Source: Ophiosphaerella korrae
Taxonomy: Eukaryota; Ascomycota; Dothideomycetes; Pleosporales; Phaeosphaeriaceae
Direction of reading: 5' to 3'
NCBI GenBank assembly: GCA_028456385.1
Contig: JALNQF010000309.1
Coordinates: 1-49,590 of the forward strand
DNA: 49,590 bases
In this document: positions 1 through 12,109 of the stretch, piece after piece
Position numbering within the stretch: the first letter of the stretch is position 1
Layout: the number at the start of each line of letters is the position of its first letter
Position numbers and translations under genes: made by a program
Notes under the pieces: model-generated
Told to the model about the DNA's origin: nothing
Databases searched by the model: none
The model's input: only the letters and a program-made list of their open reading frames with translations

Positions 1-3000
1 TAGTTCTTTATTTAGTATAAATCTTATAAGATTCTTATAGTCTATATAGACCTTTATTTAGTATTTTACTCTTTATAAGTATACTCTCTATTACTTAAAT
101 ACTTTATAGATTACTAGTATCTCTTTATTATAAATTAAGTAGTTAAGTTCTACTATTTTAATCTTTTTAGAGAAGTATTTAACTAAGTATTTTTTTTTAG
201 TTATTAGGTCTTCCTATATTAGTGCTATTCTATAGACTAAGTTAGATATATTTATTTTTACTATTACTAGTAGGTCTAGTTTATATATTTTAATATCTAG
301 GTTTTCTATAAACTTCTTTTTAATTTTCTTAAATAGCTTATTATATTCCTTTATCTATTTAAATAGCGTATCCTTTTTTATAAGTCTTATTATTAGTTTA
401 ATATCTTTTAACTATCTTACTATTAGCTTTCTATAAAAGTTTACTTGCCTATAAAATTATTATACCTTTTTTAGGTTTCTTAGTATTAGCTATTTATTAA
501 GTTACTTAATCTTTTCTAGATTAATTTTAATTTTTCTAGGTTCTATAATAAATCTTAGAAAGTCTATTTCTTTTATATAGAATTTATATTTTCTTATTTT
601 AAAGAATAGTTTACTTTCTACTAGTTTTTCTAGTACTTTATATACGTGTTATACGTGTTCTTCTTCTATTTCTAAGAATATAAGGATATTATCTAGGTAT
701 ATAAATATAAATACGTCTAAGTACTTTCTTAGTACTATATTAATTCTTTCTTAAAAGGCTACTAGTGCGTTTATTAAGCTAAAAGGTATAACTAAGTATT
801 TATATAGTCTATATTGTATTCTAAATACTATTTTCTACTTATTACCTTTCTTAATTCTAATCTAGTAGTAGGCGTTCTAGATATCTAGTTTTATAAAGAT
901 TTTTACTCTTTATAGCCTATCTTATATTTAATTTATACGTAGTAGTAGGTATTAGTTCTTATTTATAATTGCGTTAGTCTTTCTAAAGTCTACGTAGAGT
1001 CTTTTATTACTTATTCTCTTTTTATCTATAAATATAAGTCTATATACTACTAAGGATTTAGATTCTTATATCTATTTCTTTTTAATTGCGTTTTTAATAA
1101 ATACTTATTTAATCTTAGATTCTTTTTCTATTTTTTTATAGACTAGGCTCTATCTTACGTTTTTATTTTCTTTTAGGTTTATTACTAAATCTTATAGCTA
1201 ATATTCTAGAAAGTAATCTTTAGGCTTTATAAGCTATTTTTCTTATTTCTTATATTCTTTAAAGAATTCTCCTTTATAGGTGTTTATATTAGCCTTTAAT
1301 ATATCTATTCTATAGTAGTTAATCTTTCTTATTCTCTAATTAATATCTAGGTTAGTTATTTATAACTATAGTATTCCTAGTAATATATCTTATTTATTAT
1401 TAATTATTGTTATATCTATAACTATATTCTTAATTATTATCTCTTCTAGCTCTAGTGTAGAGAGAACTGTCTTAAACCTAATAGGTTCCTAGAATAGTTT
1501 TCCTTTAATCGTACTTAGTTATTAGGAGTATTTCTTTATTATATAACGTATTCTTTATATTTCTATAAACTTCTTTAATATAAAGTTTTTTATAGCTCTA
1601 CTATTAATTATTAGTTATACTTTCTTTCTTTAGTACGTACCTATCTTTATAATATATAGGCCTCTTATACTTTCTAGCCTTTTTTACTTATAGAATTTTG
1701 TAAATTATCTATCTATTTAAAGCTATAGCTCTACTTTAAGTTTATTTTCTTTATATTTTAAATATTTATTATACTTGTATTTATACTATAGTCTTCTTTA
1801 GACGTATTTCTTAGTTAGTTTTAGTTTAGGCTTTATTACTATATAACCTTCTTCTAGTATTATTTTTTATCCTTAGATATCTTCTACTAGAATTACTCTT
1901 ATATAGTTATATCCTTTTCTTCTTTTAAGCTATATACTATTATTTACTTTTAGGTTTCTATATATAATATAATTTTTATTTAGGTATAATATCTATAATA
2001 CTTTAAAATATACTAGATGTTTTAAGTATATTATTTTATTATCCTCTTCTTAGTATTTATCTTTTCTAAGTATATCTATTATTAGGATATAGTATACTAC
2101 TAGTACTCTTAGTATATAGGCTTTGTTAATATATTACGTTTTTCTTATAAGGTACTACTATTTTTTTTATATACGTATCTTTCTTACTATAACTATATAT
2201 TATTTTATCTATTCTTAAAATAGTGTAAACTTTATTTTTTTAGAATTACGATTTTTCTAGTCTTTATACGCTTTTTCTATACTTATATCTAGTAAGTATT
2301 TCTAAATAAACTTCTATTCTTTATTTTATTCCTTTATACTTATTATTATATAGCTATTATAGCTATATATATCTAGCTAGGTATACTTTATACTTTTTAT
2401 ACTAACTTATCTTTTACTTTCTTATAGTTCTTTAGAAGAAGCTATAGTAGTTTCTTTATCTAGTACTAGTCCTTTAGCTTAGATTAATAGAATCTAGAGT
2501 TCTTTCCTTTCTAAGTCTTCTATTAGTAGGTCTATTATATATACTATCTCTTCTAGCTATAATTTTATTCTTTCTTTTATTACTACTACTCTACTTCTTT
2601 ATTATAAGAAATATCCTACTTCTTACTTACTAGAAAAGTATATATAGTAGTTATCTTTATAATAAAAGGTCTAATAGAGTATTATATACTATAATTCTTT
2701 ACTCTTAGCTACTTTCTCTTAAAGTTTAGCCTATACTTATTATATTTCTTTTTTCTTTTTAGTTATTTTTAACTATACTTCCTTATCTTTCTTATAGTCT
2801 TTACTTCTATAGTCTTTTATAAAGTATTCTAGTTTTCTATATTTATAATATACTATATCCTTTTTCTTTTATAATTAGTAGTCTTTCGTATAGTAGCCTT
2901 TTTTACTATAGTTAAAATATATAAAGTCTTTATTCTTTTTCTTTCTATTTTTATTAGTGTTAAGGATTATAAAGTCTCTAGTATCCTAGTTTCTAGGTTA

Positions 3001-3879
3001 GCTACTATACTTATTCTTTTTCTATTCTTAAAGATTATTATTAATTTAGATTACTTATTACTTTAGGGCTTCTAGTATCCTAGGTTTCTTTATATATATT
3101 ATTTTATATCGAATATTTACGTTTAGTTCTTATTTAAACTATAATATTAGAGCTAATTATTCTACTCTATATTTTAGGATAGTTATTTAAATTATAATAC
3201 GTATTTAGAAATACTCTTACTTTATATAAGCCTTTTAAGTTTCTCTTTAGCTTATTAGGTAATATCTATATCTCTAAATACTACTTTTATACGTTTAGTA
3301 AAGTATTTATAACTTCTAAAGATAGCTCTAGTTTTATCTTTCTATATTATTAGAGTAGATATTATATAGTCTATCTAGTAAGGTTTATACTATCTTATTA
3401 TATCTTCTTTAAGGTATAATCTAATATATATTACCTTCTTTTCTTTTATATTAAAGTGTAGTACTTATATATTTATCTAGAGTTATACTAATACTATAAA
3501 GGGTCTTAATTTCTCTCTTATTCTATTAAATTTCTTAAGGATAGGTATCTTAGGTAGCTTCTTTGTTATACTTATTTCTAGTCTCTAAGTAATTAGTTCT
3601 ATCTAATTTTAACCTTTAATAATAGCTTTAATTTATACTTTATTTTATTTTATATAGTCTTAAAGCTCCTTGTTTTATATCTCTAAAGCCTTAATTACTA
3701 TCTTTATATTTTCTTTGTTATTAATTAGTTTATTTATATAATCTTTAATTATTTCCTATATAGTACTATCTAACTTATAACTACTCCTAGGTACTTTACT
3801 TATTAAACTTTCTATTATTATATTAGCTAGACTATACGCTACTTATACTTTACTTCTCTTAATAACTAAATTAGTAAGG
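1..3879 (-). pseudogene. Decayed gag-pol of element D (Gag zinc knuckles, protease, RT)
   Basis: These are former Gag-Pol polyprotein parts that packaged and copied the retroelement RNA. Read on the minus strand, two CCHC zinc knuckles are recognisable at 2878-2919 and 2809-2850, with every Cys and His now Tyr. The protease active site lies near 1585-1620, where the family Asp-Ser-Gly has become Asn-Ser-Arg. The RT catalytic box is at about 684-702, where Tyr-Leu-Asp-Asp reads Tyr-Leu-Asp-Asn. Stops are frequent and fall where homologous copies or the family have Gln or Trp, as expected of C-to-T change at CpA. There is no start codon and no usable reading frame. RNase H is only begun at the window edge; integrase lies outside. 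Confidence 0.8.
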
Positions 3880-4276
3880 TGTAATAAGCTTACTAAGGTT
3901 AACTTCCTATAGCCTTCTAGAAGTATTAGTAGATTAAGAAGTAATAATAAAAGCTTATATTATAATCTATAATAGGCTATAAATAATAGAAGATATTTTA
4001 TAACTATCTAAATATTATTACTTATAGTTAATAATTAAATTACTAATACTATTTTAATAATACGCGTACTATTAACTATATACTTATATTAATCTATTTA
4101 TATAATACTATAGATTACTACTAATTTATTTATATATTATTATAGATTACTACTATATATCCTAGTTATAAGTAGTTTCCTAATTAAAGTTATTACTCTA
4201 CTTATCCTATACTTTGTTAGTATCTAAACTTAAGCTAATTAGTTTTATCTTAATTTCTTTTATTATACCTATAATA
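3880..4276 (-). repeat. 5' LTR of element D (397 bp)
   Basis: The minus-strand LTR begins at 4276 (tattatag, a RIP-altered TG start) and ends at 3880, where plus-strand tgtaataag preserves the complement of the CA end. The bases just left of it (complement of ccttactaattta) are the conserved post-LTR segment also seen after the 5' LTRs of A, B, C and E. The middle holds repeated tagatta/taatcta blocks shared with the LTR of E, not the tataaagctataaag hairpins of A and C. Confidence 0.8.
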
Positions 4277-4281
4277 AGAGT

Positions 4282-5250
4282 TTACTATATAAGAACGTAG
4301 AGTTTAATAAGTAGGACTTATTCCTAGCTATATATAAAGTATATTAGTATCTCTTTAGTACTACGTTTTACTATAACTTTATTTACTTATAGCGCGTAGA
4401 GTAGATTATATACTTAATTACCTTTAATCTTTTAGAAAGTACCTACTAACTCTTTATAGCCTCTTTTAATTATTCCTTAGCTTTAAAAGTAATAAGTACT
4501 TCTAATAACCTTTTAGGTACTATATAAGTAAGTAAAGTTAGTAACTAGTCTTTTATTTTCTAGTCTTCTATCTACTATTATTTTAAATAGTACTCTTTAT
4601 CTTAAAAATATATCTTATTTTAAGAACTTTATAATAGCTTCTAATATATTAACTCTAAAAGCTTTAGCCTCTATATATAAGTTTATAAGGTCCTAATATA
4701 TAATTATATATCTTTTACTTCTTTTACTATTAGGTATATAAACTATATCTAGTATAATCTATCTTTATAGGACCTTAGGTCCTTAATTTAGGTATAGCTC
4801 TCCTTCTACTATCTAAAGTAAATAAAATTAATATTCTTAGTTAGATTTTACGTAGGTTTCTATATCTTTAAATATATTTAGCTAGAAATATTATATCTAG
4901 ATCTTTTACTATATTTCTTCTAAGCCTTAGTATATACTTTTATTATATAGTACTTTTAAAATCTCTAGCTACTTTTTTTTCTTATCTATTACTCTTTTTA
5001 GTAAGTACTATTTAGAGCCCTTAGCCTATAAGAGTCCTTATATAACTTTATACTTTTACGTATTTTTATAGAGCTTTTAGGTATCTATTCTACTTATTCT
5101 AGCTAGAGTTTATAGTATTACTAGCTATTTTATAATATTATATAGAAAAGGCGTTTCTAGAGTATCTAGTACGCTTAGGTCTATTTCTATCTTTAAGTAT
5201 ATAAATTCTAGGTCCTAAGAGCTTATCTATAGTAAGATAAAAGTTATAGA
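4282..5250 (-). pseudogene. Decayed integrase domain of element F
   Basis: This encoded the DDE integrase that joined the element cDNA to the chromosome. Minus-strand reading gives the family pattern for this Gypsy lineage: a stretch reading YIEAKAFRVN (former WPEA-like), then IVDRRLENK, where the family has a VDGG.EN signature with the second catalytic Asp kept, then a Y-H-P-Q-like stretch followed by GIIKRGYKELV, where the family has an I-E-R-G-H segment with the catalytic Glu; here that Glu codon reads Lys. Stops replace Gln and Trp codons. The reading breaks off at 4281 where D begins. Recognition rests on the ordered motifs, not on a database search. Confidence 0.7.
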
Positions 5251-6800
5251 CCCTAGATAGTAGTCTATAAATTCTTCTACGTCTTCTTTAAGCTCTTTTA
5301 GTAGCTACTATCTTAGTAGCTCTAGTTACTTTAAGAGAGTATCTACTACTACGTTCTTTTTTCTAGCTACGTACTTTATATTAAATTCCTATATATTTAG
5401 AAAAGTAAGCTATTTTATAATTAAGGCTCTTAAGAAGTTACTAGCGCTTTAATTAAGTTAATCTATAAGTATATAGGTATCTATTTCTACTATAAAATAA
5501 ACTCTATAGATCTATAAGTAGAATTTCTTAAGTACTAGTAGTATAGCTTTATACTTATATTTCTTAGAATCCTAGTTATACTCTAAAAGTAACTATACTC
5601 TTAATTTATAGTATACTATATTCTAATAGCCTTTTAGGTTTTCTTACTAGAGTACTACGCCTTAACCCTTTTTACTTCTATTAACTAATATAACAATTAG
5701 TCTAATAAGCTTACTATAGTCTATAGAGACTAATACTAGTATACTAGTTAGTTAGGTTTTTAATTTATCTATAGTAAGAGAAGCTTCTTAACTCTATTTA
5801 AATTCTTTATTCTTCTTTAGTAGCTTAAATAGTAGTATTACTATCTTAGTAAAACTTTTAATCTAGATTCTATAGTATACGTAAAAGCTAATAAATATTT
5901 AGACTTCCTTTAGAGATCTATAGGCTAGCTATTTAATTATCTTTTAAACCTTTTTATTAGCTAAGTACTAGCCTTCTTTATCTACTATATACTTTATAAT
6001 CCTTATAGAGTTATAGTACTAATCTAATTTAAAACCTAAGGTAGTAGTACTAGCCCTTTTAAAGTTATATAAAACTTTATCTATATTAATAATATATTTA
6101 CTAATAAACCTTTAGATCCTAGGTTCTAGTAAGTCTAAGTTATAGTCTATTTTTAGGCCTTTTACTACAATATTATCTATATATAATATATAGCTAGTTA
6201 GAATTAATTCTTATAAGATTTTAGTTACTACTTATATAAACTTAGTAATAGAGTTTATAGTACCTATAAGTAGAGTATATTACTATACTAGTCTATAAGT
6301 TAGTATATAAAATACTATAAGTAGTCTAAAGTCTTAATAGAGCTCTACTTAATTATATCTAGAAAAAAAGTCTATTAGGGATATAACGTAGTAACCTATA
6401 AATTCCTCTAAGAATTTATCTAGGTTTAGAGGTAGGTTAGCGTCTCTAATAGTTACACTATTAGTACGCTAAGTATTATTAATAAGTTAGTATCCTTAGT
6501 CCTTTTTTTTTACTAAGAACTAGAAGTTCCTATATAGGCTTTTACTTAATTTAAAGACTTTTTAGTCTAACTATTCTTAAATTATCTTCTTAACTACTTC
6601 TCTTAGTTTATAAAGTATAAAGAAGCTATCCTCTTTTTAGGCTTTATAGAGTACTATATTAATTTAAACTAGTAAGATAATATTAAAGTAGATATAGCCT
6701 AATTCTATAAAGTTAAAGCTTAATATAGCTTCTTAATATAGAAAAACTTTAATTAGTATTTCTCTTTTTCTTAGCTATAGCTAGTTAGTAATTATTATTT
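5250..6800 (-). pseudogene. Decayed reverse transcriptase and RNase H of element F
   Basis: Minus-strand reading shows an RT palm: a segment ending in the tripeptide KFI... is preceded by YTLPIGTINS, and the catalytic box at about 6156-6201 reads YIDNIVVKG, where active members have a (Y/F)xDD box. A thumb or connection segment follows (RRFISKYIINIDKVL), then IIKYIVDKEGRY and an RNase H opening near 5690-5735 that reads VSIDYSKLIRLIVILV. The interruption pattern (Gln/Trp to stop, Gly to Arg/Ser) is RIP-like. The second catalytic Asp is Asn, as in the other copies in this window. The lineage differs from D/A/B/C/E in its box wording and spacing. Confidence 0.72.
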
Positions 6801-9800
6801 TTACTAGCTATTCTTCTATAACCTAAGTACCTATAGAAAAAGAAGTAGTCTTATTAGTAATATATTATTAGAATTATCTCTAGCTTTAGTTATTATTTAC
6901 TAGCTACCTAAGTTCTACTCTTACTTTCTAGTCTAATTAACCTTCTACCTAGTAGGGCTATACTAAAGAGTTATAAACTAGCTATACTTTTTTACCTTTT
7001 AACTTATATATAGTATTTAGCTTAAATTATAGTTTTATTTTTAATAAGCTTTTAGGTATTTATTTTCTTTTTTCTACTTATTTTTATATCTCTATAAAGT
7101 TTTCTAGAATTTCTAAGATACTTTTATCTAGAGAAATACTAGCTTGTTTTATTATTATTAGATCTACTTATAGATTATTCTATAATTCCTAGTATAGATA
7201 CTAGGTACTACTAATAGTTCTCTAGGTATTTCTTTCTTATTTCTCTATTTTTTAAGTATCTATTTATAGAACGCTACTCTTAGTAGTAGAGTTCTTTACT
7301 AGTTTTTCTATTATTATTATATTTATCTATCTTATACTTCTTATTCTATTAAATATTACTATAAACTTTATAGAAGTATTTTAATTTTTTAACTAAACTT
7401 TATAGTATATTTAGCTATTATCTTCTTATTTAAAAAAGTATTAATAATCTATTATAAATAGGTTCCTAAAGATTATTAAGTAAGAAAGACCTCTTATAAT
7501 AAAGAAGTTAGACTAGACTTTAATACTTCTAATACTAACTAGTACGCCTTATATAATCTCTTTAAAGGACCCCTTTACTCTATTTATAGTAACTAGCTAT
7601 ACTCTAGCTATTTTCTTAGGTATAGAAGTTATACTTTAGCTAGTAGCTAGAGCTATTTTAAAGTAGATTATATTAAGTTCTACTTCTAAGTTAAGTAAAG
7701 CTAGTAGTCTAGTCTTATAGACCTAGATTATTACTTTTAAGTATTTTTTTCTAAGTCTTTTAATCCTACTAAGTTAGTTATATTCTAGGTACTCTTTTAC
7801 TATATTTATATTAGCTACAAAACTAGTAAAGCGTATAAGTATAATAGGAGGTACTTTAGTAAAAGAGACTAAGAGTTTATAGGCTCTATACCTAATAATT
7901 TTTCTATTTATAGCTTTTACTATTACTTAGTTAGGAATATTAGTATTTATTACGTATAAGTATAGACTATTCTAGGATAGAGCTACTAGTTATCCCTTAG
8001 GGCTCTAAAGCGTCTCTCTTAAGTCTTTAGTTATACTTACTATTACTCTTATATTTATTAACTCTTCTAACTTATTTACTATAAAAGTAGGCTTTATAAG
8101 CTTTTTAAAAAGGTCTAGTATATTAGCTAAGTATATTTATATAAGTAGAGATACTAGTGCTTTTATAACTTTTTATATTACTTCTTTAGTATTTAGTTCT
8201 AAGGTATTAATCTACCTAAGCTTTTTTATATAGTTTTTTTGTTTATTTATTTTTTTAAAAAGTTATTCTAGATCTATTTCTATTTTTATATTATTAAATT
8301 AGGTCTACTTAGATTTAAAGAATTTAGCTTCTTTTTTATAATTGTTTTATATAGCTAGAATAAGTACTAAGAGCTCTTAGGTCTTAAACCCTACTATAGT
8401 AATATATATAGTTTTAGTAATATCTTCTTTTACTAGATCTTCTTTTATTTTTAGTTACTATATCTAGAATCTATTATATTCTTCTACGCTTATTATTCTA
8501 TCTTCTTCTAAATTATCTATTATACTCTTAAGTAAGTTTATTACTACTATTATCTAAGGCTATACTAGCTATTATATTATAGAGTTTAGTATTACCTAAA
8601 GGTCTATTTCTCTATACTTTAGGTCTTATATTCTCTACTAGATATACTAGATTATTATATTATTCTAGTTGCTTCTTACTCTAATCTATTTAATAAACCC
8701 TTAGTAAGTTTACTCTATACTCTATTAGTATCTTCTAGTTTCTAGATTAAACTAAATCTATCTATTAAGTATTAAAGCTTTTCTTTCCTTATAGTTATTA
8801 ATATAGTAATTTAGGTCTCTATACCTAATATAACTATAAAAGTCTAAACTTATACTTATTACGTTATTCTAATACTAAGGTTCTACGTTATTTTAAAATA
8901 GTAGTAAAAAGTTTTTTTTAAAATTATAGCTATATTATAAAAAGTGTTACTAACTATAAGTTTACTATAGCCTAAGGAGTCTATAGATACTTATCTACCT
9001 TAATTTATCTTTCTATAACTAAGTATACTTCTAGTAGCTAGATAAGTTCTTAAGCTCTAGTATTTAAGTTATTTATAGCTATAAAAGTAATTACTTAGAG
9101 TTTTATTATTTTAAAGTATTTTATAAGATTATTAACTTATAATTATATAACTTCTATTCTTAGAAGTATTTAGACTTCTTTCTATCTTTAAGTCTAGTTA
9201 TAAGAGTTAGGTATAAGCTTTATCTTAAGAAGCCTAAATATTCTTTTAAGTATTATATATAGCTATTTCTTATAGCTTATAAGCTTTAGTATACTTATAG
9301 TTCTCTTAAAAGCTAGGTTAAAACGTTCTACTTATAGGTCTCTTTATACTAGCTAGTTAAAGTACTTCTAGATTATTTAAAAGTTAAAGTTTTCTATATT
9401 TTTATTACTTAGGTTATATTTATTAAAGACTTTTTATAGGTAGTACTTATTAAGTCCTTTTACTAAGTAGTATCTCTTTATAGCTTCTATAATTATTCTT
9501 ACTCTTTAGTACTTTATAAACTAAGAGCTAAAGTTATTAAAGTAGTCTTAGAGAGAGAGGTTATCTATAAGTAAGTATTACTATAGCTAAGTTTAAAGTA
9601 CTTCTTCTATCTCTTCTTATTATACCTTATTAGACTTTTAGAACCTATTTCTTATTACTTCTCTAACCTTTACCTAATCTTTATCTTTCTCTACTTCTAT
9701 AAACTTAGTTATACTTTATTTAATAATATCTTTTCTTATCTTATTACTAAATATATTAACGTTATAAATTTAGTCTTTAATAAGCTATCTATAAAAGATT

Positions 9801-9950
9801 ACTTATTTCTTAATACTATCTAGAAACTCTATTATATTAGTACTAGTAAACTTAAACTTTTTATCTATAAATAGGTTTTATTTACTAATATATACTCTAC
9901 TACTCTATTTTACTATTATTTTAATAGCTACTATAAGCTAGCTTAATATC
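6800..9950 (-). pseudogene. Decayed Gag/protease region of element F (approximate)
   Basis: Minus-strand reading continues from the RT upstream through about 3 kb. At 7790-8110 one long frame reads without shifts apart from stop-converted codons (for example PTFIVNKLEELINIRVIV), but no catalytic protease triad was clear. Around 8900-9900 the reading resembles a Gag core: a KFKFTGTNIIEFLDSIKKQ stretch recalls the start of fungal Gag domains, which often read KFDGTN..EFL. No CCHC zinc knuckle was recognised. Assignment as Gag rests on position in the element and this one motif, so it is moderate at best. Protease placement is inferred from gene order only. Confidence 0.5.
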
Positions 9951-10520
9951 TCTAAAGATATCTTAATTATTAGTTAGAGTATATTTAGGATAGTAGAGCT
10001 ATTATCTATTATTAGTATACTAATTCTTTTAGGTATATCTTATAGTCCTTTAGGTATTAGGTTTAGGAGTCCTAAGTTATATAAGGAAGTTCTTAGCTAG
10101 TAGAGAGATAGCCTTAGTATAGTCTCTTTATTAGATAATAGGTTAGATCTTATAGCTTAGGATTACTTTATAATATTCTTTTTTTTACTTCTCTCTTTAT
10201 ACGTTATTTATCTATAATTATAGTATACTACTTACTACTACTAAGCTATTTCTTCTTACTATACTATTTGTTATTCTATTCTATCCTTACTATTTTCTTA
10301 CTAGTTATTTTTCTATTTTAATATTCCTATTATCTATACTTTTACTAGCTATTTATTAGGTACCTAAAGGCTTATTAAGAGCTTCTCTAATATTTCTTAT
10401 TAGCTTCTTTGTTTTTAGCTAGTTATAATACTTACCTTTTATACTACCTATAGCCCTTTAGGTCTTAGGCTCTATATATTTATAGTATATTCCTATTTTT
10501 ATACTTATACTTATACTATA

Positions 10521-10668
10521 CTTATTCTTATACCTATTCCTATACCTATTCCTATACCTATCTATTCTTATATCTATTCTCGTGCCTATCTATTTTTATA
10601 TCTATTCTTATACCTATCTATTCTTATATCTATTCTTATACCTATCTATTCTTATATTTATTTTTATA
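10521..10668. repeat. Minisatellite: 12-bp units grading into four 28-bp units
   Basis: Three 12-bp units (cttattcttata then twice cctattcctata, 10521-10556) run directly into four consecutive 28-bp units at 10557-10584, 10585-10612, 10613-10640 and 10641-10668. Each 28-bp unit starts cctatctatt and is itself made of two related 14-bp halves. Units 2 to 4 differ by a few C/T changes; unit 1 ends ctcgtg instead of cttata. On the minus strand it would read as a basic Arg/Tyr-rich repeat, so it could be coding sequence of element F's upstream region, but no gene claim is made. Confidence 0.85.
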
Positions 10669-10742
10669 CCTTACGTAATAGTACGTAAGCTAGCGCTCTT
10701 AAAGCTAAAGTTATAGGTTTAAGTTTTATATTAGTTGCTATT

Positions 10743-11004
10743 TATTATAAGGTTATATACTTAATATAGATTTAGGGCCTAAAGGCTTATTAGTCTTAGA
10801 GATCTTAAACTTTATTAGCTAAACTAACTCTAAATATTATTTACTCTCTTATAAGTTATATCCTATAACCTAAGAGCTTATTAGCTACTCTCTTTTTTTT
10901 CTCTTCTTTAATAGTTTACCTCTTTATAAGCTCTTAGTACTTATATTTCTTTAGTAACTACTTACTCCTTTTTTACTATTCTTTTCTTTATAATACTCTA
11001 CTAT
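10743..11004 (+). repeat. 262-bp interspersed repeat H, copy 1
   Basis: This repeat starts tattataaggtta and ends tactctactat, and matches H2 and H3 along its whole length (for example gggcctaaaggcttattagtctta, a 24-bp shared block seen at about 10776). All three copies are 262 bp between the same end points. This copy has no matching flanking duplication (ctatt on the left, agtag on the right), unlike H3. No terminal inverted repeat, A-tail or coding capacity was seen. A solo LTR (ends compatible with RIP-altered TG and CA within a base or two) or a short non-autonomous element are the main options. Confidence 0.75.
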
Positions 11005-12109
11005 AGTAGTTAAATACTTTTTTTATATTATATAGCTTTAGAGAGTTAAGTAAAAGAAGTATATTAATAACGCTAATTTTCTAGCCTTATATATAGAGGT
11101 AATAGTTATTTATATATAGTTTTATATAGGACTAAAAGTAAAATCCTACTAGTAAAGTATAATTTAGGTAGTAGTATAAGATAAAATAGTCTCTATAAGG
11201 AGGCTATATTCTATATTTATTTTAATAGTTTAGTTTTAGTTTTTCTATATATAGTACTAGTTATTCTAAGTATATATATATCCTATCCTTTTTAGTAAAT
11301 AATAATAGTAACTTTAGTCTTACTAAACGTCTTATAAAATCTTAAACTACTAAATAATATTATTTCTATTCTACTAGTAATTAATTTAATACTAGTATAA
11401 TTCTATTTATAAATTTTATTCTATAGTAAAGGGTCCTAAATAGCTATAAAAATAAAGGAAAGTAATAGGCTTAAATAAGGCTAGTTATATATCTATTAGT
11501 ATTTACTATTTATAGTAATATAAATTTCTTAAATAGGTTTTAATATTAAAGTTACTTAGCTATCTAACTTAACTACCTATTATAAATTACTATTATCTCT
11601 TTATATTAAACGTAGTATTTTCTTAATATATTTAATTGTTTAGTATATAATACTAAAAAAAAAAAGCTAAAAGTAAATAGTAACTATATAGATATATATA
11701 CCTAGTTCGCGTTAGCTTATATAATAAAAAGGGTTATATATATACTAAGAAAATTCTATAGTAGATATTAGTTTAGAAGCTAGCTAATAAAGTAAAGTAT
11801 ATAATTATAGTTATTCTAGATAGCTAGTATAGTACTATAAATATATTTATAGTTATTAAAAGAATTAGTTTACCTTTATACTTTTAATTAATTTACTTTA
11901 AGTTCTTATATTAATAAAGTAACTAATATAAAAGTACTATAGAAATAAGTAGTCTTATAGTAAGAGAAGGAAAAACTACTAATTTATATAAAAAATATAT
12001 CTTTATCTTCTTATTCTAGATAAGAAGGCTAGATAAATCTTACGTTAAGAAGTTCTTACGATAGAAAATAATATTACGTATAGTAAAAAAGGTAATCGCT
12101 ATATATAGT
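11005..12109. other. Unassigned AT-rich DNA
   Basis: About 1.1 kb without a recognisable domain, LTR or tandem array. There is an A-run at about 11655-11665. Composition is as strongly CpA/TpG-depleted as the retroelements, so this was probably repetitive DNA when RIP acted, but no second copy was seen in the window. Confidence 0.5.

Larger units (their letters stand above)
1..4276 (-). mobile_element. Ty3/Gypsy retrotransposon D, partial (minus strand, cut by window start)
   Basis: This is the 5' part of a RIP-decayed Gypsy element read on the minus strand. It runs from its 5' LTR at the right (3880-4276) through gag and protease into reverse transcriptase, and is cut by the window start inside the RNase H region. 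It is collinear with element C: base 1 corresponds to about 32430 of C. The 5 bases after the right LTR edge are agagt (4277-4281); the matching left duplication lies outside the window. The sequence to the right is the integrase core of the unrelated element F, so D appears to have inserted into F. Its LTR central module resembles that of E rather than those of A, B or C. Confidence 0.85.
4282..10200 (-). mobile_element. Gypsy-type retrotransposon F, distinct lineage, decayed (approximate right edge)
   Basis: This is a second Gypsy lineage on the minus strand, unrelated at the nucleotide level to D/A/B/C/E. From right to left the order is a Gag-like region, a long linker with presumed protease, RT, RNase H and integrase, the usual Ty3/Gypsy order. 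Element D interrupts it at 4281 near the end of the integrase core, so the remainder and the 3' LTR lie left of the window. No LTR could be identified at the right: with the partner LTR unseen there is nothing to align. The edge at about 10200 is therefore only where Gag-like reading fades. The 28-bp minisatellite and repeat H1 follow. Confidence 0.7.

Noticed and set aside
10521..10668. CRISPR-like array
   Set aside because: Units are contiguous with no unique spacers, and the setting is a eukaryotic repeat region; it is a minisatellite.
10743..11004. H repeat as a tRNA-derived SINE
   Set aside because: No A-rich or simple-repeat tail and no clear pol III A/B boxes were seen; identical ends with a 5-bp duplication fit an LTR-like or transposase-type insertion better.
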